The notes beneath the pieces are model-generated. The model did no database searches. It saw nothing but the letters and a program-made list of their open reading frames with translations, and was not told where the DNA came from. A stretch of DNA of 64,000 nucleotides, taken from the NCBI RefSeq assembly GCF_028769735.1, contig NC_088179.1, positions 3,717,501 to 3,781,500 on the forward strand, written 5' to 3'. Source of the DNA: Zonotrichia leucophrys gambelii. Lineage: Eukaryota > Chordata > Aves > Passeriformes > Passerellidae. Of the stretch, positions 32,675-44,600 are shown in pieces. Position 1 is the stretch's first letter. Every line of letters starts with the position of its first letter. The position numbers and the translations under genes were made by a program.

Positions 32675-35600
32675 GTAAGCGCCATCCCGGCCCCGCGGCT
32701 GTCGGCAACGGGGGCGGGGAGCGATCCCGGGAACCCCGCCCCGCCCATGGCGCGCTGGCGCTCGCCTCGGCGGGAGGAGCAAGGCGGGCCCGGGGCCGGG
32801 CCGGGAGCTGCCGCGGGTCCGCGTGCGGAGAGCCCCGGGGCGGCTGCCGGGACAGCGCCGCAGAACCGGGTTGTGCCCGGTGTCTGCGCGCAGGTGCCTG
32901 ACCCGCTCAGCATCTCATGGAGCTGGAAATGGGGCGGGAACTGTGATCGCAGCTCCTGCTGTCCCTGCCGCGGTGACAGGTTTCCAGAAGTGACTGGGGG
33001 AGCAGCTTCATTTTCAGGAGGTTTTATACTTGTTTTCAGCTCGATATTCACATACATATTGCATTACATGTACAGTTTTTCATGCTGTTTGATCTGGGAT
33101 TTAATGGCAGTTACTTATATAATTATTTTTCACTTGAAAGAAAAGTTAGTTAATCTGTGTTTAAAGGAGGTGTTTAGTTGGACTTCTCAGAGTTGACCCC
33201 AGATTCCCCAACATTGCCCAACCCATCAGCTCTGAGGGGAACAGACAGAAGCAGTGCCAGAATTCCCAGTTTTTCCATCCCTGAAAAATGTCTAATTATA
33301 AGACTGAACTTCTTTAATTTCCAACATCTCATCTCTGACCTAGTGGGTGACCAAAGCGAGCTTTGTAACAATTCTGACCTTTTTCCCTGTTTTTCCCCAG
33401 TGAGTGAGGAATCCAGCCGTGAGCCAGAAGTCGCTCCCAGGGAGCACATGGGCCCCAGCGGCTCCATCCAGCCCCGGGAGGAGAAGCAGGAGCCCGTGGT
33501 GGTCCGGCCATACCCACAGGTCCAGATGCTGACCCAGCACCACCCTGTCCAGTCTGGGGCCCCAGTGACAGTGACAGCACCACCAGCACATTTGACTCCA
33601 GCTGTGCCACTTTCTTTTTCAGATGGACTTATGAAGGTAATGAGAGGATTCATCAATACAATGTGTATGAGTAGGTGTTGAGAAAAAATAAATTACACCA
33701 AAACCTTCCCTGCTTTTGATTCTAAAGCTTTCCTTGCATGTTCTGCTAACTGTGCAGTGTCTTGTGGGTTTGGCTGTTTCAGATGATACACTGAGGACTT
33801 GCTAGTATTTCAGCCATGATTTCTACCAAATGTCCATTTTTTCTGCAAGATATAAAGTTAACTGTTAAAATCCAGTGTCTGTAGGGCAATACCATAGCCC
33901 TGACAGATTCCACTGATTGCCCATGCCAGAACCTGCATATTTCCAGGACAATATATGCTCTTTGTTTGCTTGGAATAACCAAATGTTCTGTATCTTTCCT
34001 CTCCAAATATTAAGCCATACTTAAATAAACTTTCTCCTCAGGCTTTGACCCCACAGAATGATTGCAGCTTCACCACTGGGCTCTCATTTGAAGTTGCCAA
34101 TGTTTCTGTTTTTCCATTTCTTGCAGCCTCCCTTGAAGCCCACCATGCCCAGCCGGCCCATTGCTCCTGCTCCACCCTCCACTCTCTCAGCTCCCACAAA
34201 GGTCCCTGGGCAAGTGACTGTGACCATGGAAAGCAGCATCCCACAGGCTCCAACAATCCCTGTGGCAACCATCAGTGGGCAACAGGTCTGGTTTTCTGGT
34301 GGCTTTTCTGTTCCATCTCACTGCATGCTCAGATCAGTACCAGTACAGCTGAGGTGAGGGAATGTAAAGAGAGCAGTTTCCCTGGTCAGTGCTGCCTGGA
34401 CCATTAAACTTCAGGCTTGGTTATCACCATCTCTTTCCAAAGCTGCTGGTTTGATGGGATTATGCAGCTGGATAGCACAGCCAGGCTGTGATGGCAGAGC
34501 CATACCCACAAGCTGGGTTTTTCCTTGAAAGCTCCTGCTGTGTCAGTGTCACTTGGAGAATTTCTGCTGTGGAGAAACTGCTGGGATTCATTATTGCAGT
34601 GTCTTCAGCTTTCCTGGGAGGAGATCAGAAGAGACCAGTGAACAGTTTTGATCAAAACTAGTGAACAGTATGGTGAACAGTTCATGGCTTTGCACTGTGC
34701 TCTTACTGAACTAGGAGTGACAAAATTTGAGGGAGTCTGTGTAGATAATTATTTGAATTTTTTTCCCTCTAACTTGGCTGCAGAGCCAGTCCTGTTGCTT
34801 TGAAAATAGTTTGTCAGAACAGTCACTACTAAACCTCTCAGGGTTTTGGTGTAAAGTGCCTTTAGGTGGACTTGAGTTAGTCTGGCTAAGGATGTGCAGC
34901 AATTTCATGGATTTATCTTATATTAATATCCCCAGGAGGTCTAGAATTATAAAAAAATAAAATTTGTTCCAGCATTTGCCAGGTTTCTGCCATTCTCTCA
35001 AGTTTATTGGAGAGGTGGTATGAAACTGCCTTAATGTCACCAATGCTAGAAGGGACAACTCTGTGGCTGTTTGTGGGTGGCTGCTGGGTGACTGTCACCA
35101 GGTACCAACCATCAAAACACACCAGGGAAACAGAAGTGTTTGCATCTTCCAGTGGCAGCAGGCTCTGTAACTTTATCCTGTCTCCTCCACTCAGCTTTTA
35201 ATGCATGCAGCCTTGGTACACCCAGTATTCCTCCAGGATCTCTTTTCTGTCCCTGAGGCTGAGATATGGTGATTCTGTGGCCACTGATTTTTGTCAACAC
35301 AGCTGACTTGTTTTGTTCTTGAACTCTGCAGGGGCATCCCAGTAACCTGCACCATATCATGGCCACCAACGTGCAGATGTCCATCATCAGGAGCAGTGCT
35401 CCTGGGCCTCCCCTGCACATTGGAGCTTCTCATCTGCCCCGAGGTAAAGATGCAGCTCTGCTGGCCCTGCCTCCTGCTCACAGGCTCTCAGCCCACACCT
35501 CTGAAACTCCTCACTGCTAATGCAGCTATTCCCTCAGATTTTAAAACTGCTGGCCTTTTAAGAATTATGTTGCTTTCAGCCATTTAGGGCAGGCCCACGT

Positions 35601-38600
35601 GACAGTGTTTAAAATGCTGGCAGATAGCAGCACATCTGTTATTCTAATTCTTTGCTGTTAAAACAATTGAGAAAAAACATCCTCTGGTAGAGACACACCT
35701 GCTCTGTAAAATGTCATGTACATTCTGGGCAGCAAGTATTGCTCACCTCTGGCAGTTGTGAGCCACGTTCTTGTGTCCCCCTGTCACAGGACCACTCGTG
35801 CCTTGTTATGCATGCTAACACATCATATTGTGTGCATTTGCATTTTCCCATGAGTTAAATGCTGGTGATACCTACAGGCTCTTGTTTCCCAGCATTGTGG
35901 ATGCTACAGCTTGTAAAACAGGAGATCAGCCCTTAATGCAGCCCTGTGCTCAGCACAGCCTGGCAGATTTCTGACTCCAGCTTGGCTTTCAAAGTCTTAT
36001 GGGTTGGGTTTGCAGTTCAGCTTTAAATTGATCTGAATTCCAAGTACCATTTGTCAGTTTAATTTCCTTTTATGCTCAGTGTTATTTGCTGACTCACTCA
36101 AGAAAAATAAATTGATGTGAGCAAAAACATAATCTTCTTTAACTAGAGCAGTTGGAAGACTGTGGAGGTTTCTCTGTAGCTACAGTAGTGTTGTTCACCT
36201 GATTCTGAGGGGACAGCTGCCACAGACTTGGACTCTCAGTACACATTTTCTTTTTTTCCCTGCCCTTTTTCTCTGGGTTTGAATATTAACTTTTGAGGTA
36301 ATTTCAATGGGGGACATGTACAGAAGATATACAACCCAGTTCATCATCTGACTGCAAGGCTGTTTGCCTGCTACTGTGATTTATTATGATCAGGAGTCAT
36401 CAGACAGGAGACAAATTAATCAGTTGCAGGTTTAAATAGTGTGGAGTTTTGGTCTTGGTTTTTTGGGGGAGGTGTAGCTCTTTGTTTTGTTTTGTATGGT
36501 GTTTCCCTGTTCTTTTGCAAGTGTATTTTTCTTCTGAACTTCATCAGCTGCAGTGAGATCATTGCTGGTATCAGATGACTTATTTACACTTTGGCCCAGT
36601 AATCAAACTGAATTATTTCTACTGATTTCCATAGCTTGGAATAAGAAAACATGGCATTTGCAATACAAGGCTATTATAGGGGAATAAGAAATACATCTAA
36701 AACAAATTAATTTAAAGTAATACCTACCCCTCCACACATGCTTTTGTAAACCTTATGTATGTTTATTGAAAGCCTTATTTTTACACCAGCATCATGAACT
36801 GCCCTGAATATGAAATGCATTAGAACTGAAATACCAGCTGATGTCAGGGTGTGTCTGTGGTTGTGATGGAGCTGAATTTAACATGTTTGGTTTCTTCCCC
36901 AGGTGCAGCAGCTGCTGCAGTGATGTCCAGTTCTAAAGTCACCACAGTGCTGAGACCAGCCTCCCAGTTGCCAAATGCAGCTGCAGCCCAGCCAGCAGTG
37001 CAGCACATCATCCACCAGCCAATCCAGGCAGGTAGCAGCCAGGCAGCTCTGCCCATCACTGACCTCCAAACCCTTCCTGGCACTCAGCTGTAATGTATAA
37101 CCTCCACTTATTTGTGTGCAGCTGCTGTCAGCTCTCTTCCAGCTCTATTTGCTGTATTTCCTTCATAGACCTGGTGGGTTTTAATCTGGCTCCAGAGTGC
37201 TTGGAGACTGGGAAGACAATTTCATTCAGACACACTCAAATTTTAAAGACTGAAAGATCCAGTACAATGTGCTGGTGTTAATTTATTGTTCAGTATATGA
37301 ATTGATGGAGAATTTTTGAAATCTCACTATAATGTGCTTCTGTATATCTTGGCTTTTGTACCTGTATAAGAAGAAGATTGTAGATCTTGTCTCCCTAGAG
37401 CAGTGCTAGTGTTCAGCCCCAGGACAGAGGGTTAAACATCTTCCCACTGTGCTTTCACTTAGGATCCCAATCACCTCTAACTTTGTGTGTACTGGAATTT
37501 CCTGTCTTTTCATTTTGAAGGGACCTGACCTTTGAGGTTTTTCCTAAAGACCTTCGAGGTCTTTAATGTTAATTTTGTTGCTTCCTGGTTCCTGTGCTGT
37601 ATGTGTGTTGAAAACCAAGACAGTTCTGCTTAAGAGCTTGCAGATAATTCAGGAAGACTGGAAATGTCTCAGAATGCCAAAACTTAGTGACGAGGTGCAG
37701 GGAAACCAGTTTTAATCAAGTAATTCCTAGTTGTTCTCTAAACTGCAGAATTTCCTTTCTGAATGTTCCCTCTTTGATGCTTCTTTTTTTTAGTCACGTC
37801 CTCCTGTGACAACTTCAAGCACTATTCCTCCTGCAGTGGTGGCAACTGTCTCAGCCACGAGAGCTCAGTCCCCTGTTATAACCACAACAGCAGCACATGC
37901 CACAGAGTCAACTCTCAGGTAAAACCTACAGAAACTCTGAATATTACAGAAATTGCAGCAAGGGGAAATGTTAATCAGCCTGAGCTGATAATCCTCTACT
38001 TATGGGAGGATATAAAATGAAAATAGTAATGCTTTTGCACAGTGCAAATCCTTGAAGTTCTGTGAATAAAAATGGGTATAAGCATGAACTTAGAGACATT
38101 TATAAGGGTAAAAGGGCTTTTTAAGGGCTCTGTGTTATGAAAAGGAAAGACCTTAAGGAATCATTTTTGAACCGCGGAGTTTGTGTTGCAGGAACTTGTG
38201 GGTATTTGGCCTATATTTTTTATAAAGACACAGTGAAAAGTGACATGTGGCTGCTGAAAGGAAGTTTAACTGATAAGAGTTATGATAACTCCTGGCTGGG
38301 TTCACAGAGCAGATGAGGACAGAACATTGTAGCTCCAATTCCTTATGTTGCTTTGCCATGTGATTGACAGCAGCGCTGCTGTCACCAGGGAGGGCACTGA
38401 GGCCTGATGTGTGTGCCTGTGTTGATGTCCCCCACTCAGTCTCCAGAAGGTTCCCTTGATGAGTTCTTGTCTTGCCCTGCAGCCGCCCCACGCTGTCCAT
38501 CCAGCAGCACCCGCCCTCGGCAGCCATCAGCATCCAGCGGCCGGCACAGCCGCGGGACACGGCCACGCGCATCACGCTGCCCTCGCACCCCGCCATCGGC

Positions 38601-41600
38601 ACCCCGAAACCACAGCTCCACACCATGGCCCAGGTAGGCAGCACAGCCCCTCCTGCTGCTGCTTGAGCCTTCTTTAGAGCCTGCAGGCTCAGATTACCTT
38701 TTGGAGAAGAGTTAGTATGAGTTAATAATGAATGTTCTGTACAGTCGTGCAAGGTGATTCCATACTAACTATAGATGTTAAATGTAGTAGTCTTCTAACT
38801 TTAAGATTTTTTTTTTCATAGAAAACCATTTTCAGTACTGGTACTCCAGTGGCAGCAGCAACTGTGGCACCTATTTTGGCAACAAATACCATTGCTTCAG
38901 CGACCACAGCTGGTGAGTGTTCATAATGCTGTTGTGGGAGCATCATGAGGGATGGGGTTTGTTGCTTTTTGTTGGCTTTCTTTGAATTTAGAACCCAGTC
39001 ATTTCTGGGCAAATATTTTTTCATAATAAAGACTGCATTTGGAGGTGCATGGCTTTAGGAGTGCAGTTACTGAGTTCTTCAGGGAGGTTGGTTTGGGGGT
39101 TTTGCCCTCTTTGGGATATGGATACACTGGCATGGTAGGGCTCCATAGAAAGATCTCCTGTTAAGTTTGGTTTTTTCCTTCAGGTTCTGTATCTCACACC
39201 CAAGCGCCTACAAGCACCATTGTTACCATGACAATGCCCTCCCATTCTTCCCATGCTACAGCTGTCACGACCTCAAACATCCCAGTTGGTGAGTGATTTC
39301 AGTTCTCAGAAAAATGTGTAACTCGTGCTTCAGTTTTTCTCTGCATGCTGGAAGTGTTTGTGCATGTTAGCAAATTAAGGAGGGAAAGAAAAGCAGTTCA
39401 GGCTGGGAGAAACCAATTAACAGGTCTAGTATTCTAATTTTTTTAATATCAGAAAGAAAGGTTCTGGAAGGAGCAGGTAATAAAATGGCTTATTTACTTT
39501 CTCTGTTGAATTTTTATACAAACTTGGGCCTTTTGGCATTTCAAAACCTGCATTGGGTACTCTAAAAGTTTTAAGTGCTTGGTGATAGACTATGGCTTTC
39601 ATAGCTGATTTTGTAAGTTACTTCATGTGCTTCTTGAGGTGTAAGGTGTAGCTTAGCTGGATTTGATTAGTGTGTTCACTTGAATGTAAAACACAAAGGC
39701 CCAAAGGTGGGAACTTTATTTGCCTGGATGCCTGTGGAATGTGTCTGAGATGTTTCCTACAGAACTACATAAATTTCCTTTGGTTCATCTGTTTTCCTGC
39801 TGACAGCCATTTCTTTTGAAATCTTGTAATCTCTTCCCCAACCATATATTTCCAAGGAGTGAAATTTTATCTCATACATCAGTGTTTCTTGTAAAGTTCT
39901 TGCAGGTGTTTTCTTCCTTTTCATGGCCTCTGTCCACAGACACTTGTCTGCCTTGTCTCATTTCCAATGCTCTTGTTCTTGACATTAGAATGGTTTGGGC
40001 TGATCCTAAAAAACATAACTTAATCTGAGCACTGAGGTGACTTTATTAGCAAGTATCATTTATATATGTATTTAGAATATCCATCCATTCTGATATAAAT
40101 TGATGAGAAATGCTTTGTTCTCCTTTTTCTTTTGGCCTGTTGTGAGTAGGAAATCATTTGGGTGTAGGGTAGGTTGTTCTGGGTTGAGAGGGAAGGGAGT
40201 GGAGTTGGTTATTTTGTATTGATCTTGCTTTGCAGTGCTCACTAGCCTTTCCTTTGACTGTCAGTTGATGACGTTTGTTTTCTTGCAGCTAAAGTGGTTC
40301 CCCAGCAAATCACCCACACTTCTCCCCGGATCCAGTCTGACTACACAGCAGAGAGGAGTAACCTCATACCTCTGTCCAGCCACCGGGCATCTCCCAACCC
40401 AGTGGCCATGGAAACCAGAAATGACAACAGGTGAGCAGAACCAACAGCTCTACCCATGAGAGAGTGTGTGAGTAGGGTGTGAGTGCCCTGTTCTGCTGTG
40501 GTGGAAATAACACTGCAAAACCTGAGGGGGAGGATGGGATTTGGTAGTTCAGGGAGTGTTAAAGGGCACTGAGGGTTACCTGTTGAACTCTGTGTAACAC
40601 TTGCTCTCTTTGATGCCTGTAGGCAGTCGGTGCCTGTCCAGTTCCAGTATTTCCTACCCACCTACCCTCCCTCTGCCTACCCTCTGACTGCCCACACCTA
40701 CACCCCCATCACCAGCTCCGTGTCCACCATCCGCCAGTACCCAGGTAAGCCCAGCTGGGGTGGCAGCCTCAGGGCTTTGTTGAGCTTCTGAATGTGCTCT
40801 AGTGATAGAAGGAACTAAAAGGATTGTGCTTGACTCTGACAATTAGTCACAAAAAGTCTCTGATGATTTGTTGGTTTTCAAGAGTTTCATATTTGATACC
40901 TCAAAGGTTCTGTGTCTATAAGTAAAAGTTTTGAGTCTACACATTAAAACAGTTTGGCTTCTCCAAACCAAGCCAGCTCTTTGGTGCATCTTCATTCCCT
41001 GGTGTTCTGATAAGCTTTTTTAATATCTTTTCACGTGAATGTACAGTTTGAGAGAGATACCTGAACCAAAAAGGGAGAAACTAATTTGCATTGCACACTT
41101 GCATCAGTGTTCTGTTGGGAAAAATGGAGCAATTAATGTATTTGAACAGTTACAGTAATTTGCAGTCAAAAAAATTATGCACAACCCAAACTTACGTGAT
41201 TCTGTGACAAAATTTGGAGCACTCTTACCTTACCAGGTTGTTTAGGGCTGTTCTGTATCATGGGATAATTTCCACTATCCAGACTGCAAGAACATGCACA
41301 TTGTGGATTTTCATGGAATATCTGTGTCTGCTGGCAGCATGATTCCTGTGAGCAGTACAGAGGAAATTTAGAAGGACTGGGAGGTGGCAAAGCCCATTTG
41401 TTGAACAGGAAAGTGTAGAATCATTGGGCTCTTTAGGTTGAGAAAGACCTTCAAGGTCATCAAACCTAACCATTAATCCAGCACTCCTAAAGCCACCATG
41501 AAACCATTTTCCCAAGTGGGAAATATATTTTTATATATAATATATATATTAATATGTTTTATATATTTATATAAAAATATTTATATTTTTAAATTCTGCC

Positions 41601-44600
41601 AGGGTTGGGGACTTCACCACTTCCCTGAGCAGCCTGTGTCAGGGCTTAACAACCTTTTATGTGAAGAATTTTTTCCTACTATCCAATCTAAACTTTCCCT
41701 GACAGAACATAATTGCACACAGTCAGGGGTTCCAGTTCTGGAGGGATATTGGGGTGCTGGTAGGCTAATGGTCATTTGTATAAATGCAAATATATGTTCT
41801 TCATCTGGAGCTCATTGACAGAGACATTTTCATAATTAACTTGTTAAATTGACTTGAAGAATCCATGGAAGGTATTAATTATGGCAGCTGGTGGTGGCAA
41901 CTTAAAGCAGAGCATTCAGGGTATGAGGAGGAAGGTGCACCTATGCTGAGCACAGCTGGGTGAGGGTACAGAGGATTTCAGAAGAGACTTTTTAAAAGAT
42001 CACTGAGATAAGGAGAGTTAATGCAGAATTTTGGTTTACCAAATGCTGGTTGTGTTTTATTTAATATCCTAAAAGGATTTTGTTGGATAGAAAGTTTTGC
42101 AACAACAGTGTTTTGACTAAGAGAATAAATGTGCCACGCTTTATACAGAGCCATTTCCAGGGACCTGGTTTCAGTTTTTGATGCCTGTTTTTAGAGTGTC
42201 TTGTCAGCACAAGAACTTGATGGAAATCCTGTGACAATGATAAAACCAGCTTGTTCTGCATTGTTAGCAAGCAAGGCCATTGTTGGCAAGTTCACACTTG
42301 CATTCTGTGTGTGGCTGCAGAAATCCTGGTGCAGCTCTGCAGAGCCTGGAAATCTGGAGATCCAGGGTCTGCAAGTGGCCCAAAAGAATTAAAGTGCTGT
42401 AATGCACTCTATAGTGGATCTGAAAAGGTGGAATCTGTTGTTTAGAGCTGTGAATTTATTTAAATGATTGAGCTGCTTAGAGCAGGTGTATTTTTGGGAA
42501 CATTGTTCTGCCACTGAAATATAATTTTATTCATTTGAGCTGTGGGATCCAGCCTATAACTGGATCCCTGTTCTATCTGGCCTGTTCTGATGCCAGATAA
42601 GGTTATGTTCAACTTCAGAGTTGAGTCAGCTTCAGAGCACAGTAAATTACTTAGGTTTCTGATTACTTTTAATCTATTTTTTAAAGAGGGAAAAATGCCA
42701 AGTGTTGGTACTTACAAGCACTGTAAAATATGATAGTGGGCAAAAATAGAGCACAGCATTCTGAGATTGTAATTTGAGTCTGCCTAAAAGCAGAGTTAAA
42801 CTGCTCTTTTCTCTTGCTGCAATTAGAAATAAAAAATGGAATTAAAATCAACAGTAATTAATTCCTCTGGCAGACAATCTTCCCTACTCTCATATTTACT
42901 ACTGCAACAAACAGATGGGCAAATTAACATTTCAAAGCAAAAAATAATCTTTGAAAAGTTGTGTTTGAGCAGGAGGTGGGAGGGGGAGCTGAGCTGGTGA
43001 CCTGCTGCTGAGCTGTGTGTGCTGCTCCAGTTTCAGCCCAGGCACCCAACTCGGCCATCACGGCTCAGACTGGTGTGGGAGTGGCCTCCACCGTGCACCT
43101 GAACCCCATGCAGCTGATGACAGTGGATGCATCTCACGCCCGGCACATCCAGGGCATCCAGCCTGCCCCCATCAGTGCCCAGGGCATCCAGCCTGCCCCC
43201 ATCAGTGCCCAGGGCATCCAGCCAGCGCCCATTGGCACCCAGGGACTGCACCCTGCTGCACCCATGGGCGCCCAGGGGCTGCAGCCAGCGCCCATCGGGG
43301 CCCAGCAGCCACCAGGAGACACCAAAACCTCAGGTAAGAGCAAGCAGCCAAGTCCTCTCTTCAGAGTGAGACAAAGCAGCTGAGCTTTGAGTCCTGCACC
43401 TTTAGCTGTGACTCATGATGTTGTTACAGTCTCTGTGGTCCAGAGGTGGACACTGAATACATCTATGCACATACTCTCCCAGGAAATGCTTTTTGGCTGT
43501 TTCTGAAGTGATTTATTTTTAAAGCGTGCTAGGTGGAGCCTGTGGGTAGCCTTGGATGGGTTACTTCAGTGGAAAACACTGGTAGTGCCTGAGCTTAAAC
43601 AAATGCCATCAGTAAGGCCTTGTAGCAAAAGTAATTTACAAGTGAGTGATGTTCTCTGGCTGTGCATGAGATCCCAGGAGCAATTAGGGTACAGCCAGGT
43701 ACCTTCTGCTGTTGGTAACCTGATCTTGAGCTGTGACAGAAACCATCTTTCATTGTAAGTGATTGGTCTGATGAAGCCCCAAGAGCTTACAGGAGGAGTG
43801 GGAGATGGCATCCAAGAGAATGAGCTGTTGCATAGCTGGCAGGCACTGCACAGGGATTTCCTGGCTGTCCACATGCTCTGCATCCCTCAGCTGGCCAGAC
43901 AGGCTGGCAGAATGCAAACACAGCTGATGTCACTTAGAGCTCACATGTGTTGCCACATGGGCTCTACCAGAAGTGTTGCTCTGTTGACCCAGTTGTGTTG
44001 GTGATCTCGCTAGTGATTTCTGCATTTTCCTTGTCTTCTGGAGAAGATTATTTCCCTAGAAGTGGTTGTTAGGCAGGAAGTAGTTTCCTTCTTCCCTGCA
44101 GAAGGTTCAGTGATCAGATTGCTCGTGGCAAAGGCTCTGCTTACAAAGGAGTCTGAAAGCACTGCAGTTAAGAGACTGAGGGACTCAAAAAATGGACAAC
44201 ATTTGCTCTGCAGACACCTGCTTTGTCATCACATTCCCTTAAGTAACTGCTGCTTTCCCCTCTCTGTTTTTGTCTCTGCCATGTCTGTGTCCATCCTTCC
44301 CAGCAGTAGTCTTGGCAGATGGAGCCACCATTGTAGCCAATCCTATTAGCAACACGTTCAACACTGCATCTGCAGCAACCACAGTTGTGCAAACCCACAA
44401 CCAGAGTGCCAGTGCCAGTGCTCCAGCCCAGGGCTCCTCGCCACGGCCCAGCATCCTGCGCAAGAAACCGGCCACGGACGGGTGAGTGCAACGGGGGTGA
44501 CACGTGGGTGACACTTCTGTGCAACCCACCCAGCCAAATGGACTCATTTCAGTGGAGATAAGCAGTACTCCAGCAGATTATTCAGTCAGCAATGGTTATA

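Larger units (their letters stand above)
31455..32960 (+). promoter_or_regulatory. SAP130: SAP130 CpG-island promoter
   Basis: CpG-dense, TATA-less block. Plus-strand CCAAT boxes lie at 31824, 31938 and 31981. CTCGCGAGA (31863-31871) matches the CGCG/Kaiso-type element. ACTACATCTCCC (31899-31910) resembles the ZNF143 motif. Two inverted CCAAT (ATTGG) motifs lie near 32378 and 32401 in the presumed first intron. The TSS is likely just after 31,985. Confidence 0.7.

Noticed and set aside
31538..33057. Long ORFs on both strands around the SAP130 promoter (up to 280 codons)
   Set aside because: Stop codons are rare in such GC-rich DNA. Several frames are open at once and none but the short exon 2 matches a protein.
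37032..37093. Continuation of SAP130 exon 6 reading frame past the GC donor, or use of the GTAGCA donor
   Set aside because: The first gives an unrelated tail and stop; the second shifts exon 7 out of the conserved frame. An alternative isoform cannot be excluded but is not the main form.
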